From contig CACWYF010000034.1 of NCBI GenBank assembly GCA_902765035.1, positions 1 through 8,943 of the forward strand: a DNA stretch of 8,943 nucleotides, read 5' to 3'. The stretch is from an uncultured Eubacteriales bacterium (GTDB taxonomy: Bacteria; Bacillota; Clostridia; Peptostreptococcales; Anaerovoracaceae). Below are positions 8,701 to 8,943 of this stretch, piece after piece (positions within the stretch are counted from its first letter, which is position 1; every line of letters starts with the position of its first letter). The position numbers and the translations under genes are program-made. The notes beneath the pieces were generated by a model. The model did no database searches and had not been told where the DNA came from. It saw only the letters and a program-made list of their open reading frames with translations.

Positions 8701-8943
8701 CAGACTCCGCCTTGCGGAGCTCGGCGATGTCAACGTCAGCGCGATCGAAGAGTACAAGGCTGTAAGCAAACGTTACGAGTTTATGACAGCCCAGGAATCC
8801 GATCTGACAAGAGCCATGAGTGAGCTCAATGAGATCATCTCCAACATGGACAAGACCATCAGGACAAGATTTAAGGAAAACTTCGATAAGGTCGTTGTCA
8901 ATTTTGAGGAGACTTTCAAGGAGCTCTTCGGAGGCGGCTATGC
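5777..8943 (+). CDS. smc: Chromosome segregation protein SMC, 3'-partial
   Basis: SMC dimers, with ScpA and ScpB, form the bacterial condensin that extrudes DNA loops and helps separate sister chromosomes. The frame opens at GTG, immediately after the rnc stop, giving (M)YFKRIEMQGFKSFADP, the classic SMC beginning; starting at the next ATG would remove half of this block. It stays open for 1055 codons and runs off the window. Walker A is GPNGSGKS (31-38), followed by LRWVLGEQ and IFAGTATRKP. GQGKIADIV and FEEAAGVVLYKSRKAEAE end the N-terminal head (to about residue 175). A long charged, Glu/Lys/Arg-rich coiled coil follows to about 515. The hinge (about 520-665) has GTVSDII, ALGGSLQHIV and GGFRIVTLEGEVINSSGAITGG. 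The second coiled coil runs to about 1040, and the last residues, NFEETFKELFGGGY, mark the return into the head. The ABC signature and Walker B, with about 130 residues, lie beyond the window. No break or unusual insertion is seen. Confidence 0.97.
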   Translation, partial: MYFKRIEMQGFKSFADPVSIELNDGITCIIGPNGSGKSNISDALRWVLGEQSSKQLRGSKMQDVIFAGTATRKPKGMAEVTLVIDNSTGILPLEYSEVAVTRRMFRSGESEYLINGSQCRLRDIRELFMDTGIGVEGYSIIGQGKIADIVSTRPENRRQIFEEAAGVVLYKSRKAEAENKLKSASANLERVRDIIAEIEGRIGGLKEDSEKATEYLELRERYKYLTINIILHNLDSLSASVETGKADLEELAGRLADYDARLSRIDESLEKSREDDSELTENYAGANSELLTIIDELNTITSGGELNKEKLAGIERELARINDEITSSEEKLASAREELTELEAHDAELNAEVESVREELHKAVIEYSAHSSQSADINTRIEDLRSHMIDLSNQNVGRNAEINTLNNYKKTLEERSEAIREEFEGRDKAEAENRASLERLEDEIAESGKVLEREKEKIFEIANNIISSTKCIDELNAEIKEITDKSSRAAARRSTIEEMEANYEGYNNTVRSLMQQHLSGIIGTVSDIITVPDGYETAVETALGGSLQHIVCSTDADAKSAVRWLKSTKSGRATFLPVESVKSDRIDPGSRVTGVRGYLGIASDMVSGEDRFSEIIEYLLCRVIIADNMDNAVRIAKSAPGGFRIVTLEGEVINSSGAITGGRFANKSANLLDRKKEISSLTETIRGYEKKIDELNTDIEAEKKRESDLADDRDRQREKVTELEIAYNILKADRDHAEELVAADNGAAERFRNELNTIAEDISRADSMISGYREKISEAEKEYSDSEKQADSLMTELDELKPVIEDDNEKIVALKVRIGEYESKVLSRNEIIERVRDNVTELEAAVSDYREAAEELEESRSLLTSSGEEQSGKEEELREAKDALEERIRDIASRQEENRSLSESLLSEQKEIRSSLEDLREQRYKLEVKTARNETLLDTQKDKLWDEFEVSYAEALDMRAPDFAITAGNRESREVRLRLAELGDVNVSAIEEYKAVSKRYEFMTAQESDLTRAMSELNEIISNMDKTIRTRFKENFDKVVVNFEETFKELFGGGY

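Noticed and set aside
5563..8769. Several Ser- and Leu-rich open frames on the - strand under rnc and smc
   Set aside because: They reflect the Glu/Lys/Arg-rich coiled-coil codons of smc read backwards (CTC, CTT and TCT runs), not genes.

Overview
The window holds a compact run of five housekeeping genes, all on the + strand, in the order ileS (5' end missing) - rlmN - plsX - rnc - smc (3' end missing). The gaps are 7, 61, 56 and 0 bases, so this looks like one co-directional operon. Protein styles point to the Bacillota, most likely an anaerobic member of the Clostridia: an IleRS of the long eukaryote-like type, a plsX-rnc-smc order, a GTG start for smc, AGGAGG-type ribosome binding sites, and a codon preference for ATC, CTC, AGA and CAG. 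G+C looks close to half. I cannot name the family or genus from the sequence alone.

Region by region: 1-2877 codes for isoleucyl-tRNA synthetase from the WDTHGLP motif to its natural TAA, but a TAG stop interrupts the frame at 76-78. 2885-3922 is rlmN, the radical SAM methyltransferase of 23S rRNA and tRNA. 3923-3983 is a short spacer with a hairpin-like element. 3984-5027 is plsX, acyl-ACP:phosphate acyltransferase. 5028-5083 is a second short spacer, carrying a near-identical copy of that element, a second small hairpin and the rnc ribosome binding site. 5084-5776 is rnc (RNase III). 5777-8943 is smc from its GTG start through the N-terminal ATPase half, first coiled coil, hinge and second coiled coil, cut just before the C-terminal ATPase signature and Walker B region. 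No stretch over 300 bases lacks a gene. I saw no tRNA or rRNA gene, mobile element or CRISPR array.

The genes serve basic growth: tRNA charging (ileS), rRNA/tRNA methylation for decoding accuracy (rlmN), the start of phospholipid synthesis (plsX), double-stranded RNA processing including rRNA maturation (rnc) and chromosome condensation and segregation (smc). I found no convincing new biological system. Two items deserve a second look: the in-frame amber codon in an essential synthetase, and the matching TGTTTT-GCAT-AAAAYA elements that begin the only two real intergenic gaps.
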